64,000 bases of DNA from RGIG8244 sp045639325 (lineage in GTDB: Bacteria > Verrucomicrobiota > Lentisphaeria > Victivallales > UBA1829). A program made the translations under genes and the position numbers. Each line of letters begins with the position of its first letter. Positions within the stretch are counted from its first letter, which is position 1. Of this stretch, positions 43,105 through 52,451 are shown in pieces. The notes beneath the pieces are model-generated. The model was not told the DNA's origin. It saw only the letters and a list, made by a program, of their open reading frames with translations, and searched no databases. The DNA is taken from assembly GCA_045639325.1 (NCBI GenBank), contig JAZUCU010000042.1, forward strand, positions 61,012 through 125,011. Direction: 5' to 3'.

Positions 43105-44439
43105 ATGAGTAATTTTGAATTCGGTTATGCTCAGGCGGATATCACGCCCGCTTATGGTCTCCCCCTTTGCGGTTATTTTAACCCCCGTCCCAATAAAGGC
43201 GCTTATGACAGACTGCACGTCAAAGCCGCAGTTTTCCGTACCGGTGATTCTTACGCCGGACTCGTTTCTTACGACCTTTGTTTTATCACCAGACCGCTGA
43301 TCGATCGCTTTGAAAAAGCATTGGAAGACAGTAATTCCCCGCTTGCTGGAAAGGTGCTTTATTGCGCAACTCATACTCATACCGGCCCGTTCACATCTTC
43401 CTGCTTTGAAACAGAAGGCGATGCCGGCTACAATAATGATCTGGTCACCAAGACCATTTATGTTCTGGAACAGGCATTGAAATCCCTTGCTCCGGCGGAA
43501 CTTTATACCGGCAAAACAGAATGTACTACATTGGCATTCAACCGTCGCTTTATCATGAAGAATGGTAAGACTTTGACCAACCCCGGTAAACTCAATCCGG
43601 ATATCGACCATCCCGAAGGCGGCGTTGATCACGACATCCTGATGGCAGAAGTCCGTCAGAACGGCCGTGCTGCATTGTTGATCACCAATATTTCCAACCA
43701 TACCGACACCATCGGCGGTGATTTCGTTTCCGCAGACTGGCCGGGCAGAATGGAAGCGGAAATTCAGTATCGTCTCGGATACGATCTGCCTGTTATGACT
43801 GTTGTCGCTCCTCAGGGTAACATCAATCACTTTGACGTGACATCTGACTTTGATCAGACCTCTTATGCGGAAGCAACCCGTATCGGTAAGGCTTATGCTG
43901 CTGTGATTCTGGCATCTCTCTACCGGTTGAAAAAACAGGATGATTGCACATTGAATGTTGCATGCAGTGAATTCGAAGCACCTTATCTGCAGTTGAGCGA
44001 TGAAGAATATGCAGTAGCAAAACGTGTCTACGAAGAAAACAAAGATGCCACAATGGAAGCCGGCCGCGACTTCACCAGTGAAGATATTGCACGCGGTACT
44101 CCCTATGTCCAGAAATATTTCGCACAGCTTGCGATCGGCTGCCGCGAAAATCCCATTACGGAAAAACGTTTTGAAAGACAGATTGCTCTCATGTTCGGTA
44201 CCGAATTTGCAATCGTGTCTCTCCCCGCAGAACCCTTTGTGGAAATCGGCTTTGCCATCCGCGAAAGCTCCCGTTTCCCCATGACCATGCTTGCTGCACT
44301 GGGGCAGGGCGAAGTCGGATACGTCGGTCTCCCCGGCAATTACGGCAATGGCGGATATGAAACCAGCCCCAGCCGCTCAAAAGCAGACCCCTCTGTCGGT
44401 CTTGCCATGATCGAAGGCGCAAAGAATCTGCTGAAATAA
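43105..44439 (+). CDS. Neutral ceramidase-like hydrolase, second paralogue
   Basis: This 444-residue protein is a clear paralogue of the one at 14594-15925. They share the start (MSNxxF.YA), CATHTHTGPFTS (candidate zinc histidines), AFNRRFIMKNGKTLTNPGKLNPDI, ISNHTDTIGGDFVSADWP, PQGNINHFDVTSDFDQT and EPFVEIGFAIR. It also lacks a signal peptide and the C-terminal domain of true ceramidases. I start it at 43105 because AAAGGA lies upstream and the longer reading would begin before the transcription start. It is a single-gene unit with its own terminator. The substrate is unknown. Context with sugar catabolism suggests an acylated or amidated sugar. Confidence 0.78.
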   Translation: MSNFEFGYAQADITPAYGLPLCGYFNPRPNKGAYDRLHVKAAVFRTGDSYAGLVSYDLCFITRPLIDRFEKALEDSNSPLAGKVLYCATHTHTGPFTSSCFETEGDAGYNNDLVTKTIYVLEQALKSLAPAELYTGKTECTTLAFNRRFIMKNGKTLTNPGKLNPDIDHPEGGVDHDILMAEVRQNGRAALLITNISNHTDTIGGDFVSADWPGRMEAEIQYRLGYDLPVMTVVAPQGNINHFDVTSDFDQTSYAEATRIGKAYAAVILASLYRLKKQDDCTLNVACSEFEAPYLQLSDEEYAVAKRVYEENKDATMEAGRDFTSEDIARGTPYVQKYFAQLAIGCRENPITEKRFERQIALMFGTEFAIVSLPAEPFVEIGFAIRESSRFPMTMLAALGQGEVGYVGLPGNYGNGGYETSPSRSKADPSVGLAMIEGAKNLLK

Positions 44440-44460
44440 AAGCATCAGATTTATCCTGCG

Positions 44461-44506
44461 AAAAATCCATCCAAACCGGAGTAAAAAACGGTGCGGATGG
44501 ATTTTT
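44461..44506 (+). terminator. Terminator of the second ceramidase-like gene
   Basis: A 12 bp perfect stem (arms 44461-44472 and 44495-44506) contains a smaller hairpin (ACCG/CGGT) in its loop and ends in a T run. The A run on the other side could let it work in both directions. Confidence 0.85.
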
Positions 44507-44572
44507 TGTTATCTGCGGCAGGAATGATGGGAAAAAATTACGTAAAAAGAGTAATTTTTTTACAGAAAAACT

Positions 44573-44601
44573 TGACGAATCGGGAAAAACGGTGTATGTT
44601 A
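44573..44601 (+). promoter_or_regulatory. Promoter of the alaS-STAS-fumC operon
   Basis: TTGACG (44573-44578), a 17 bp spacer and TATGTT (44596-44601) lie about 80 bp before the chosen alaS start. Confidence 0.65.
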
Positions 44602-44681
44602 TGGAGATATTTATTATTAACTAAGAACTGGCGGTATTTTTTTTATGCTGCCAAACAAAAATGAAAGTACAGGTGAATCTC

Positions 44682-46457
44682 ATGAAAGCTGTAGAATTGC
44701 GCCAGAAATATCTGGACTTCTTCCGTAAAAATGGTCACTCCATCATCCGGAGTGCCCCGCTGATCCCCGATAATGACCCGACCGTTCTGTTTACCACAGC
44801 CGGTATGCACCCGCTGGTTCCTTATCTGCTCGGTGAAAAACATCCCCAGGGCAACCGTCTGACAGACGTTCAGAAATGTATCCGTACCGGTGACATTGAC
44901 GAAGTGGGCGATCCTGTACACCTGACATTCTTCGAAATGCTCGGTAACTGGTCACTCGGCGATTATTTCAAAACCGAATCCATTGCTTTCAGCTTTGAAT
45001 TCCTCACATCCGCTGAATGGCTGAATCTTCCCCTCGACCGCCTTGCATTCACTGTTTTTGCCGGTGACGAAGATGCTCCGTTCGACGCAGAAGCTTATGC
45101 CGAATGGCAGAAACACGGCGTTTCCGAAAAACGTATCGCAAAACTCCCGAAAGCCGATAACTGGTGGGGCCCCGCAGGCGTAACAGGTCCCTGCGGTCCG
45201 GATACCGAAATTTTCTATTGGACAGGTCCGCTCCCCGCTCCGGAAGTGTTTGAACCCTCCGATAAACGCTGGGTCGAAATCTGGAACAACGTTTTCATGC
45301 AGTATTTCAAAAATGCAGAAGGCAAATTCGAACCGTTGAAACAGTGCAACGTGGATACCGGTATGGGTGTCGAACGTGTGACCGCTGTTCTCCAGGGCAA
45401 ATCCAGCTGCTATGATACTGAACTCTTTGCCGGTCTGTTCGCAAAACTGGATGAAATCCGCGGCGTGGAAACTCCGGCGGAACGCGTTCGTTCGGAACGT
45501 GTTGTTGTCGAACACATCCGTGCATCCGTCTTCCTGATGGCTGACGGCGTTGCTCCCGGTAACGTTGACCAGGCATACGTCCTGCGCCGTCTGATCCGTC
45601 GTGCGATCCGTGAAGGTATGAAGTTGGGTATTACCGACATCTTCACACCCACAATGGCTCAGGTTGTGATTGCAGAATACGGCGATATCTATCCCGAACT
45701 GGTTGCAAACAAAGACGTGATTCTTGAAAATCTGGAACGGGAAGAAAAACAGTTCGCCACCGCTCTGGAACACGGTACAAAAGAATTTGAAAAACTCATC
45801 GGCAGAGTTCCGGCACACATCCAGAACAAGTCCATCAGCGGTAAGAATGCGTTCTATCTCTATGAAACATACGGCTTCCCGATCGAATTGACTCTGGAAA
45901 TGGCAAAGGAAAAAGGTTTCTCCGTTGACATCAAAGGTTACGAAGAAGCCTACGCAAAACATCAGGAAATGTCCCGTCAGGGCGCAGAACAGAAGTTCAA
46001 AGGCGGTCTTGCCGACCATTCCGAAGAAACGGCCCGTCTGCACACAGCAACTCACCTGCTGCACAAGGCATTGCGCCTGACATTGGGTGAACATGTTGCT
46101 CAGAAAGGTTCCAACATTACAGCGGAACGTCTCCGCTTCGACTTCTCTCATCCGGACAAAGTCACACCGGAACAGCTCAAGATCGTGGAAGACATGGTCA
46201 ACGAAGTCATCAAGGCTGACGTCCCTGTGATCTGTGAAGATCTGACCATTGAAGAAGCCCGTAACACCGGTGCTATCGGTCTGTTCGGTGATAAATACGG
46301 CGAACGCGTCAAAGTTTACAGCGTTGGTGATTTCTCCAAAGAAATCTGCGGTGGACCGCATGCTCAGCGCAGTGGTGAACTTGGCCACTTCCGTATTCAG
46401 AAAGAAGAAAGTTCCAGCCGCGGTGTTCGCCGTATCAAAGCTGTTCTGGAACATTGA
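44682..46457 (+). CDS. alaS: Alanyl-tRNA synthetase, short form without C-Ala
   Basis: AlaRS charges tRNA-Ala and removes wrongly attached Ser or Gly. The 591-residue protein holds the class II catalytic domain (FTTAGMHPLVPYLLG, FFEMLGNWSLGDYF, and GMGVERV as motif 3), the tRNA-binding helical domain, and the editing domain with HTATHLLHKAL and CGGPHAQRSGELG. It ends directly after the editing domain at RRIKAVLEH. The usual C-terminal oligomerisation and tRNA-elbow domain (C-Ala, about 270 residues) is absent, and the next gene is unrelated. I use the second ATG because AGGTGA lies 6-7 bases before it and none precedes the first. Confidence 0.93.
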   Translation: MKAVELRQKYLDFFRKNGHSIIRSAPLIPDNDPTVLFTTAGMHPLVPYLLGEKHPQGNRLTDVQKCIRTGDIDEVGDPVHLTFFEMLGNWSLGDYFKTESIAFSFEFLTSAEWLNLPLDRLAFTVFAGDEDAPFDAEAYAEWQKHGVSEKRIAKLPKADNWWGPAGVTGPCGPDTEIFYWTGPLPAPEVFEPSDKRWVEIWNNVFMQYFKNAEGKFEPLKQCNVDTGMGVERVTAVLQGKSSCYDTELFAGLFAKLDEIRGVETPAERVRSERVVVEHIRASVFLMADGVAPGNVDQAYVLRRLIRRAIREGMKLGITDIFTPTMAQVVIAEYGDIYPELVANKDVILENLEREEKQFATALEHGTKEFEKLIGRVPAHIQNKSISGKNAFYLYETYGFPIELTLEMAKEKGFSVDIKGYEEAYAKHQEMSRQGAEQKFKGGLADHSEETARLHTATHLLHKALRLTLGEHVAQKGSNITAERLRFDFSHPDKVTPEQLKIVEDMVNEVIKADVPVICEDLTIEEARNTGAIGLFGDKYGERVKVYSVGDFSKEICGGPHAQRSGELGHFRIQKEESSSRGVRRIKAVLEH

Positions 46458-46478
46458 CCAAATTGAATGGAGGCACTT

Positions 46479-46976
46479 ATGGGCGAGTTGATAATCAGTG
46501 ATCGCGATGGCGTTTATATGATCAACGTTTCCGGGCGTGCAACGTTTGAATGTGCGCCTGCGCTGCGGAATCTTGCAAAGACATTGGAGAGCACATCTTT
46601 CAGTGCGATCCGGATCGATCTGAGCCAATGCCAGTGGATGGACAGTACATTCATGGGTATTCTGGCGATGCTTGCACTCCGGGCGAAAAAGACCGGTGCT
46701 GAAATCTCCGTCCATAATGCCGGCAAGCAGAATACGGAACTGCTTTACGGACTGGGCTTGAAAAAGCTCTTCCAGTTCGTGGATGATGCAATCGCTCCGG
46801 TTGACGGGGCGAACGTTACGGATTCTGCGGCTGCCTCCGGTTCTTCCAATCCCTCTTCCTACGCTCATACCGTATTGGAAGCCCATGAGACTCTCATGGA
46901 TGTGGATGAAGGCAATGTGCAGAAATTTGACAAGGTCGTTTCTCTTGTGAAACAGGACCTGGAACGCAAGAAATAA
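46479..46976 (+). CDS. STAS-domain protein, anti-anti-sigma factor-like
   Basis: The 165-residue protein has an N-terminal STAS domain (about residues 1-100) like SpoIIAA/RsbV. The motif IDLSQCQWMDSTFMGIL holds the phosphorylatable Ser (residue 56) of the DST motif. Such proteins bind an anti-sigma kinase or another regulator, and phosphorylation controls binding. A Ser- and Ala-rich linker and a short helical tail follow. No partner kinase is in the window. The ATG at 46479 has GGAGG five bases upstream, which rules out the ATG that contains the ribosome site itself. It lies 21 bp after alaS and 27 bp before fumC. Confidence 0.8.
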   Translation: MGELIISDRDGVYMINVSGRATFECAPALRNLAKTLESTSFSAIRIDLSQCQWMDSTFMGILAMLALRAKKTGAEISVHNAGKQNTELLYGLGLKKLFQFVDDAIAPVDGANVTDSAAASGSSNPSSYAHTVLEAHETLMDVDEGNVQKFDKVVSLVKQDLERKK

Positions 46977-47003
46977 TTATTTTTGATTGGAGTTAGATCT
47001 ATT

Positions 47004-48389
47004 ATGAGCGAATCCTTCCGTATCGAAAGTGACAGCATGGGGGAGATCTCCGTACCGTCTGAACATTACTGGGGTGCGCAGACACAACGTTCTCTGCATC
47101 ATTTCAATATCGGCGCGGATAAAATCCCGGTGGAAGTCATTCATGCTTTTGCCGTTCTCAAAAAAGCCTCCGCTATCGCCAACTGCGAATTGGGGAATCT
47201 GCCGGAAAATATCAAGAATGCCATCGCCGATGCCTGCGATGAAATCCTCGCCGGAAAACTGGCGGATGAATTCCCCCTGAAGGTCTTCATGACCGGCAGC
47301 GGTACCCAGTCCAATATGAACGTGAATGAAGTCATCGCCAACCGGGCGAATGAATTCCTCGGCGGTACAAGAGGCGCAAAAAAGCCCGTTCACCCCAACG
47401 ATCATGTCAACCGGTCACAATCTTCTAACGATACATTCCCTGCTGCCATGCACATTGCTGCCGCAGTCGCAATTACGGAACGTCTTCTGCCGGTTCTCAA
47501 ACAGTTGCGTGATGGTCTGGAAGCGAAAGAAAAGGCTTATGCTTCTATCGTCAAAATCGGTAGAACGCACCTGCAGGATGCGGTCCCGCTGACACTCGGT
47601 CAGGAATTTTCCGGCTGGCGTGCACAGGTGGATCTCTCCATTGCCCGTATTGAAAAATGCCGGGAAGAACTTTACGAACTGGCACTCGGTGGTACCGCTG
47701 TCGGTACCGGCTTGAATGCACCGAAAGGTTTCGCAGAAAAAGCCGCCGCGCACATTGCTGCACTTACCGGTCTGCCTTTCCGTTCCGGCGATAACAAATT
47801 TGCCTTGTTGGCGGGACACGATGCCATTGTTGCGGCATCCGGCGCTATGCGTGCATTGTGCTGTTCTCTGATGAAAATGGCGAACGACATCCGTTTCCTC
47901 TCCAGCGGTCCCCGCTGCGGACTCGGTGAATTGCTGTTACCGGAAAATGAACCCGGATCCTCCATCATGCCGGGCAAAGTCAACCCGACACAGTGCGAAG
48001 CGATGTTGATGGTCTGCGTTCAGGTTCTCGGACTAGATGCTGCCATCGGATTTGCCGGCACACAGGGTAATTTTGAATTGAACGTGATGAAACCGGTGAT
48101 GATTTTTGACCTGTTGACTCAGATCAATCTCATTGCGGATTCCGTCCGTTCCTTCAAAGAATTTGCGCTTGACGGCCTGCAGGCGGATGAAGTACGCATC
48201 AAAGAATTGATGGAGAAATCTCTGATGCTTGTCACTGCATTGTCTCCGGTGATCGGTTATGACAATGCTGCCGCGATTGCGAAAGATGCCCATAAACACG
48301 GTTTGACTCTGCGCGAAGCCGCTCTGAAGAGTAATCTTCTGACTGCGGAACAATTTGATGCAGCTGTCCGCCCGGAAAAGATGGTGTAA
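47004..48389 (+). CDS. fumC: Fumarate hydratase, class II
   Basis: FumC converts fumarate to malate in the cytoplasm and needs no iron-sulfur cluster. The protein of 461 residues has the family start (FRIESDSMGEISVPSEHYWGAQTQRSLHHFNI), the substrate segment TGSGTQSNMNVNEV, the GRTHLQDAVPLTLGQEFSGW block and the signature GSSIMPGKVNPTQCE. GTQGNFELNVMKP is also typical. An aspartate ammonia-lyase is less likely because of the WGAQTQRS start. It is the last gene of the alaS-STAS-fumC operon and is followed by a strong terminator. Confidence 0.95.
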   Translation: MSESFRIESDSMGEISVPSEHYWGAQTQRSLHHFNIGADKIPVEVIHAFAVLKKASAIANCELGNLPENIKNAIADACDEILAGKLADEFPLKVFMTGSGTQSNMNVNEVIANRANEFLGGTRGAKKPVHPNDHVNRSQSSNDTFPAAMHIAAAVAITERLLPVLKQLRDGLEAKEKAYASIVKIGRTHLQDAVPLTLGQEFSGWRAQVDLSIARIEKCREELYELALGGTAVGTGLNAPKGFAEKAAAHIAALTGLPFRSGDNKFALLAGHDAIVAASGAMRALCCSLMKMANDIRFLSSGPRCGLGELLLPENEPGSSIMPGKVNPTQCEAMLMVCVQVLGLDAAIGFAGTQGNFELNVMKPVMIFDLLTQINLIADSVRSFKEFALDGLQADEVRIKELMEKSLMLVTALSPVIGYDNAAAIAKDAHKHGLTLREAALKSNLLTAEQFDAAVRPEKMV

Positions 48390-48421
48390 TCTTATAATAC
48401 ATTAATAAATGTATCTTCAAC

Positions 48422-48456
48422 CACTGACATGGATTCCCTGTCAGTGTTTTTTTTTT
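48422..48456 (+). terminator. Terminator of the alaS-STAS-fumC operon
   Basis: An 8 bp perfect stem (CACTGACA 48422-48429 with TGTCAGTG 48439-48446) and a 9-base loop are followed by ten T residues. Confidence 0.92.
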
Positions 48457-48499
48457 GCCAGAGAATATGATTATTTAGAAGATAAGCCGACAATCTTAA

Positions 48500-50269
48500 T
48501 TATTGATTATTATTCTCATGGAATATAAATGTACTGCCATCTTTATCTCGGAATTTTGTGGAAGCTCCCTGCTGAGAATAAACTTTTTTGACTGCTGAAA
48601 ATTTGTCAGAGAAAATATTATATTCGTGGGGAAAATCGTTCCATGAAATTTGCATTAATGCACACAAAGAGGGAAACAAACGATCGGTCTGTGCCAATTT
48701 ATGAAGATTTGATATTCCATATTTCGTGATGTCAGGATAACGCTTTCGATACTGCATATTTGTCCAAACAATAAAAGGAATTTCATAAGCTTCACGTCTG
48801 ATACATTTATAGGAACGCTTATCACGGTTGTTCGCGTTTAAAACTTCGCCGTGATCTGAAAAATACAACAGAAATGCCGGATTTGAAGTCTTTTTTTTCA
48901 ATTCAGTTATGAGCATTTTCAAAATCTTATCAGTATAGGCAATAGAGCTATCGTATGCATTCAGCTCATTATTGATAGTTTTGAGTGATTTATCATGACT
49001 TAAATTGTCTATATAATCTGCAGAAAAAAGAACTTCATTTTCAGGTACACGTTTTTCAAAAACTCGATGTGATCCCATCAGATGTAAAAAGATGATGCGA
49101 GGTCGTTGTTTTGATGGTCTGTTCAAGTAACTGATAAACTCCGGCAAAATGATCTCATCGTATTGAAAGTATTCTTTCCCGGCAACTGTAGAACATAGTG
49201 TTTTTATCTCATCCGCTTGATTGAATATGAGCGTACAAGGCATATTGTATTGATTCCAGCGTCCTTGATTGCTGATGTAATATGATTCAGCCTTGAGATA
49301 AGAAAGTATCTGAAGAATCGTTGAAGTCGGTGCAAATTGTTTGCTCCCCAAGCAAGCGTTGGTCAAAAGATATTTCAGAGCATCCGGAGTAACAGGGGAT
49401 GAGCTTAAAATGTTATCAAACAGCAGTAATTCGTCTTTTATGGAAGAAAAATACGGTGTTGTATTTCTTTCGTATCCATAACATCCCAAATGTTTTCTGG
49501 ATGCTGACTCACCTATTACGACTACACCCAGTAAATCGGAAGTGTTTTGATTAAATTTCACATTCCTGTATGGAACAGGCAAATTTTTCATATTGGCCAG
49601 AGAGCCCATACGTTCTTTAAATACAACAAATTCGTAGCAGTAACGGAGCAACAAATTCTTTTTTAAGATTTTTTGCGGTTTTGAAGAGCAAATATATACA
49701 AACAGAATAATCGTAAAAGGGAGAAAAGAAATAAGAAAGGGAAAATTTAATGGGATTGTCGCTGAACGTAAAAAGGCCGGAAGCCGAAATTTTATTTTCG
49801 GCATTTCAATTTGTTTAGATAGCGATAAAAATAGGATAATTCCAAAAGCAAGCGGCAATATGATTAAACTTGCCAAGGCGCCAAAGACGGTCCAAGAAGA
49901 CATTGTCATGAGAAATTCTTTTATCTCAGGCCAAGATGAGGCGGCTAAAACCTCCCAGAATGTTTCTGCTGCACAAATATTATACAGTAATGCCGTAATG
50001 ACAGATAACATGTGCGCAACAATTACAACAAGTATAATTAATACAGAAAACAGGCGTATGAATATGTTGTTGAATAGTAATAAAGGAGAAAGCAACCAAA
50101 CAAAGATCAGCAATTCATACAGGATTTTTTCCGTGACATTGGAATAAATGTCGAAACAAGCAAAAAGTATGTAGCAAACTGTTGTAAACAGAAGAAAGCA
50201 TAATGGAACAATAAAAAAACTGCGGGCACTTTTTAATTGCTGAATAATTTGAAGAGCGTAACTTTTCAT
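48500..50269 (-). CDS. EptA-like phosphoethanolamine transferase (sulfatase fold)
   Basis: The 589-residue inner-membrane protein has five hydrophobic helices in the first 210 residues and then a periplasmic sulfatase-like domain. Features of the phosphoethanolamine transferase group are VVVIGESASRKHLGCYGYERNTTP (metal-binding Glu), SSPVTPDALKYLLT (region of the catalytic Thr), FLHLMGSHRVFEKRVP and YFSDHGEVL (Asp-His metal site). It would transfer phosphoethanolamine, or a similar phospho group, from a phospholipid to LPS or a glycan. It is the last gene of the AT-rich glycan operon and overlaps the flippase gene by ATGA. The acceptor is probably the glycan made by this operon. Confidence 0.83.
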   Translation of the reverse strand: MKSYALQIIQQLKSARSFFIVPLCFLLFTTVCYILFACFDIYSNVTEKILYELLIFVWLLSPLLLFNNIFIRLFSVLIILVVIVAHMLSVITALLYNICAAETFWEVLAASSWPEIKEFLMTMSSWTVFGALASLIILPLAFGIILFLSLSKQIEMPKIKFRLPAFLRSATIPLNFPFLISFLPFTIILFVYICSSKPQKILKKNLLLRYCYEFVVFKERMGSLANMKNLPVPYRNVKFNQNTSDLLGVVVIGESASRKHLGCYGYERNTTPYFSSIKDELLLFDNILSSSPVTPDALKYLLTNACLGSKQFAPTSTILQILSYLKAESYYISNQGRWNQYNMPCTLIFNQADEIKTLCSTVAGKEYFQYDEIILPEFISYLNRPSKQRPRIIFLHLMGSHRVFEKRVPENEVLFSADYIDNLSHDKSLKTINNELNAYDSSIAYTDKILKMLITELKKKTSNPAFLLYFSDHGEVLNANNRDKRSYKCIRREAYEIPFIVWTNMQYRKRYPDITKYGISNLHKLAQTDRLFPSLCALMQISWNDFPHEYNIFSDKFSAVKKVYSQQGASTKFRDKDGSTFIFHENNNQ

Positions 50270-51621
50270 TTTAATATTGCCTTGTTTTGAGAGATTACTA
50301 TATTGTTGAATCTTTGTTTCATGTATGATAAGAAAAATATAGCTTTATTATGTGAATTTCGTTTTATGAAATTCACATAGTAAAGCAGGTAGGTACACAG
50401 CCAGATAAGTGTTACTGCGAAAACTGCGATACCTGCACCTGTAGCACCATATTTATATGATAACCATGGCAGCAAAAACAATGCGGATGCGAGCATGGGG
50501 ATCAAACCTTTTAAGGAAACAGATTTTAAACCCGCAGTATTGAATAAATACATAAGCGCATTAATTGGAATCGCAAGGAGTGCTGCTTCTACCATAAAAA
50601 ACATTGATAATTTGGCAGCGATAAATTTTTTTGCAAAAAGAATTGTGATGAGTAATTCCCCGGCAAAGTAATAGAACGGGATCCAGAGCAGCATTCCAGC
50701 AGTTGTTATGATGAACATTAGAGAAAAAAGTTTTTTTAATCTCTGAATATCCTGATTGGCGCAGCATTGTGCAATCAAGGGAGTGAATACATTCAGCACA
50801 ACAAGCATGGATTGAACGATCATCGCGATTGGTAAAGCCACGTTAAACAAAACGACTTCTGCCGGAGTAGAAAAGAAGGAAAGTACAATTGTTCCGGCAT
50901 CCATTAAAATGATTTTACTGCCATTAAGTAATATAAAAACGAATCCGCTGCGTATTAATATTTTTTTCAGTGTTGCGGATGGCATTTCTGTATTGTGAAA
51001 AATGGTTCTTTTTTTACAAATCCAATCCCCAATCAAAGTACAAATTGTGGTGATGATAACACAGGATGAAATAATTCCAAGGAGAGGAGTATCGGATTTG
51101 AGAAATATCCAAACGGTTAAGGCACATGCTCCAGCTTTTATTGCACGCAGAAAACTCATTGTTGAAAATTTATTCAATGCATTCAATGCATTCAGAATTG
51201 AAAATTCCAAAGTAAAACCCCAAAGGAGCAATGTAAAAACAAGAAAGCATAAAAAATCGACAGGATAATCGAAATAGTATTTTTTTAATAAGCCGTAACA
51301 TGCAATAAATAACAATGTTACAGCAAAAGAAAGCACAGTTTGAATTCGCTTTGTATAGTTATAGCATTGTGCTGCACGTTTTATTTTTTTGTTTTCAAGC
51401 ATACCAGGCAGCTCAAATAACATGACATCGGACAGACCTGCTTGAGAAAACATTATACAGAAATTTACCAAAGCATAAAAACTGTAATAAAACGCATAAT
51501 CATTTTCCGGCAATGAATTTGCCATCATGCGTCTTACCCAATAACCACAAAATCCGACGAAAATGGCAACCACTCCGGAAATGAATGAACCTTTTAAAAA
51601 AGAAGAGGGGATGAATGACAT
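50266..51621 (-). CDS. Polysaccharide flippase (Wzx-like, MOP superfamily)
   Basis: The 451-residue protein has about twelve hydrophobic helices and the layout of O-antigen and polysaccharide flippases. The first helix pair has FISGVVAIFVGFCGYWVRRMMANSLPENDYAFYYSFYALVNF, a segment typical for the family. It should flip a lipid-linked repeat unit across the inner membrane. It lies 16 bp after the GT2 gene at 51638. The sequence is AT-rich by eye compared with the neighbouring housekeeping genes. Confidence 0.85.
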   Translation of the reverse strand: MSFIPSSFLKGSFISGVVAIFVGFCGYWVRRMMANSLPENDYAFYYSFYALVNFCIMFSQAGLSDVMLFELPGMLENKKIKRAAQCYNYTKRIQTVLSFAVTLLFIACYGLLKKYYFDYPVDFLCFLVFTLLLWGFTLEFSILNALNALNKFSTMSFLRAIKAGACALTVWIFLKSDTPLLGIISSCVIITTICTLIGDWICKKRTIFHNTEMPSATLKKILIRSGFVFILLNGSKIILMDAGTIVLSFFSTPAEVVLFNVALPIAMIVQSMLVVLNVFTPLIAQCCANQDIQRLKKLFSLMFIITTAGMLLWIPFYYFAGELLITILFAKKFIAAKLSMFFMVEAALLAIPINALMYLFNTAGLKSVSLKGLIPMLASALFLLPWLSYKYGATGAGIAVFAVTLIWLCTYLLYYVNFIKRNSHNKAIFFLSYMKQRFNNIVISQNKAILK

Positions 51622-51637
51622 TTTTTTTGTTTCCCGT

Positions 51638-52450
51638 TCAAATGCCTTTTCGATATGTTGCCTTCATGAACAGCTGCAATAAAAAGCTGTTAGGAAATAT
51701 AAGCAATACGAGTTCTGTCAGATTAAAAAATAGTGCCTTGAGCGAAAAAAATTCCCGCAAAAAAAGATATTTTTGTTGTAAGGAGATCGTGGAATATAAA
51801 GACGTTTTCATATTGCGTTGCTTTATCTGACCAGAGCTTATGCGATAACGCAAAAGGACATCCGGGTGATTTGCAAGCTTTGCTCCGTTTTTTATTGCTC
51901 TCAGCCACAGATCATAATCTTCGCAGCCTGGAATATCACGATATCCGTCTAATGTATCAAACAACTTTTTTTTCATGAATACCGTCGGATGTGCTAACGG
52001 ATTTGCGCACAGTGCATTTTTTTTAATCGTGACGGAATCCGTGGCGTAACGTCTGTACCCAATCGTATCATTTGTCTCGTTAATAATTTCCAATTGTCCG
52101 CCGATAATATCTATATGCGGATTTGTTTGCATAAAACGGTATTGTTTTTCCAACCGGTCGGGGAGAGCGATATCATCGGCATCCATTCTTGCGATATATG
52201 GCGAGGATGCCAATGTAAGAAGTCGGTTCAGCGTAGCAACAACACCGATATTTTTATTGTTTCTGCAAAGTTTGACTCTTTGATCCTGATTTGCAAAAAC
52301 TTGCAGTATTCTACCTGAATCATCGCTTGAACAATCATCGCAAATCAAGAATTCGAAATTTGCAAAAGTTTGCGATAGGATCGACTTTACAGCGGATTCC
52401 AGAAATTGTTCCGCATTATAAACTGGCATTATGACCGTTATTTCTGCCAT
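51638..52450 (-). CDS. GT2 family glycosyltransferase
   Basis: The 270-residue protein is a GT-A fold enzyme with EITVIMPVYNAEQFLESAVKSILSQTF at the start, CDDCSSDDSG (nucleotide contact), ARMDADDIALPDRLEKQ (metal-binding DxD) and PGCEDYDLWLRAI (acceptor side). The start at 52450 follows the stop of the upstream gene by a few bases (TGAGATG), so translation is coupled. The longer reading would lie inside that gene in another frame. It adds one sugar in the cytoplasm during synthesis of the glycan unit. Confidence 0.9.
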   Translation of the reverse strand: MAEITVIMPVYNAEQFLESAVKSILSQTFANFEFLICDDCSSDDSGRILQVFANQDQRVKLCRNNKNIGVVATLNRLLTLASSPYIARMDADDIALPDRLEKQYRFMQTNPHIDIIGGQLEIINETNDTIGYRRYATDSVTIKKNALCANPLAHPTVFMKKKLFDTLDGYRDIPGCEDYDLWLRAIKNGAKLANHPDVLLRYRISSGQIKQRNMKTSLYSTISLQQKYLFLREFFSLKALFFNLTELVLLIFPNSFLLQLFMKATYRKGI

Positions 52451-52451
52451 C

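Noticed and set aside
44952..46886. A 644-codon open frame on the minus strand opposite alaS
   Set aside because: alaS is certain on the plus strand. The minus frame resembles no family and is rich in Cys, Phe and His, as is usual for antisense frames here.
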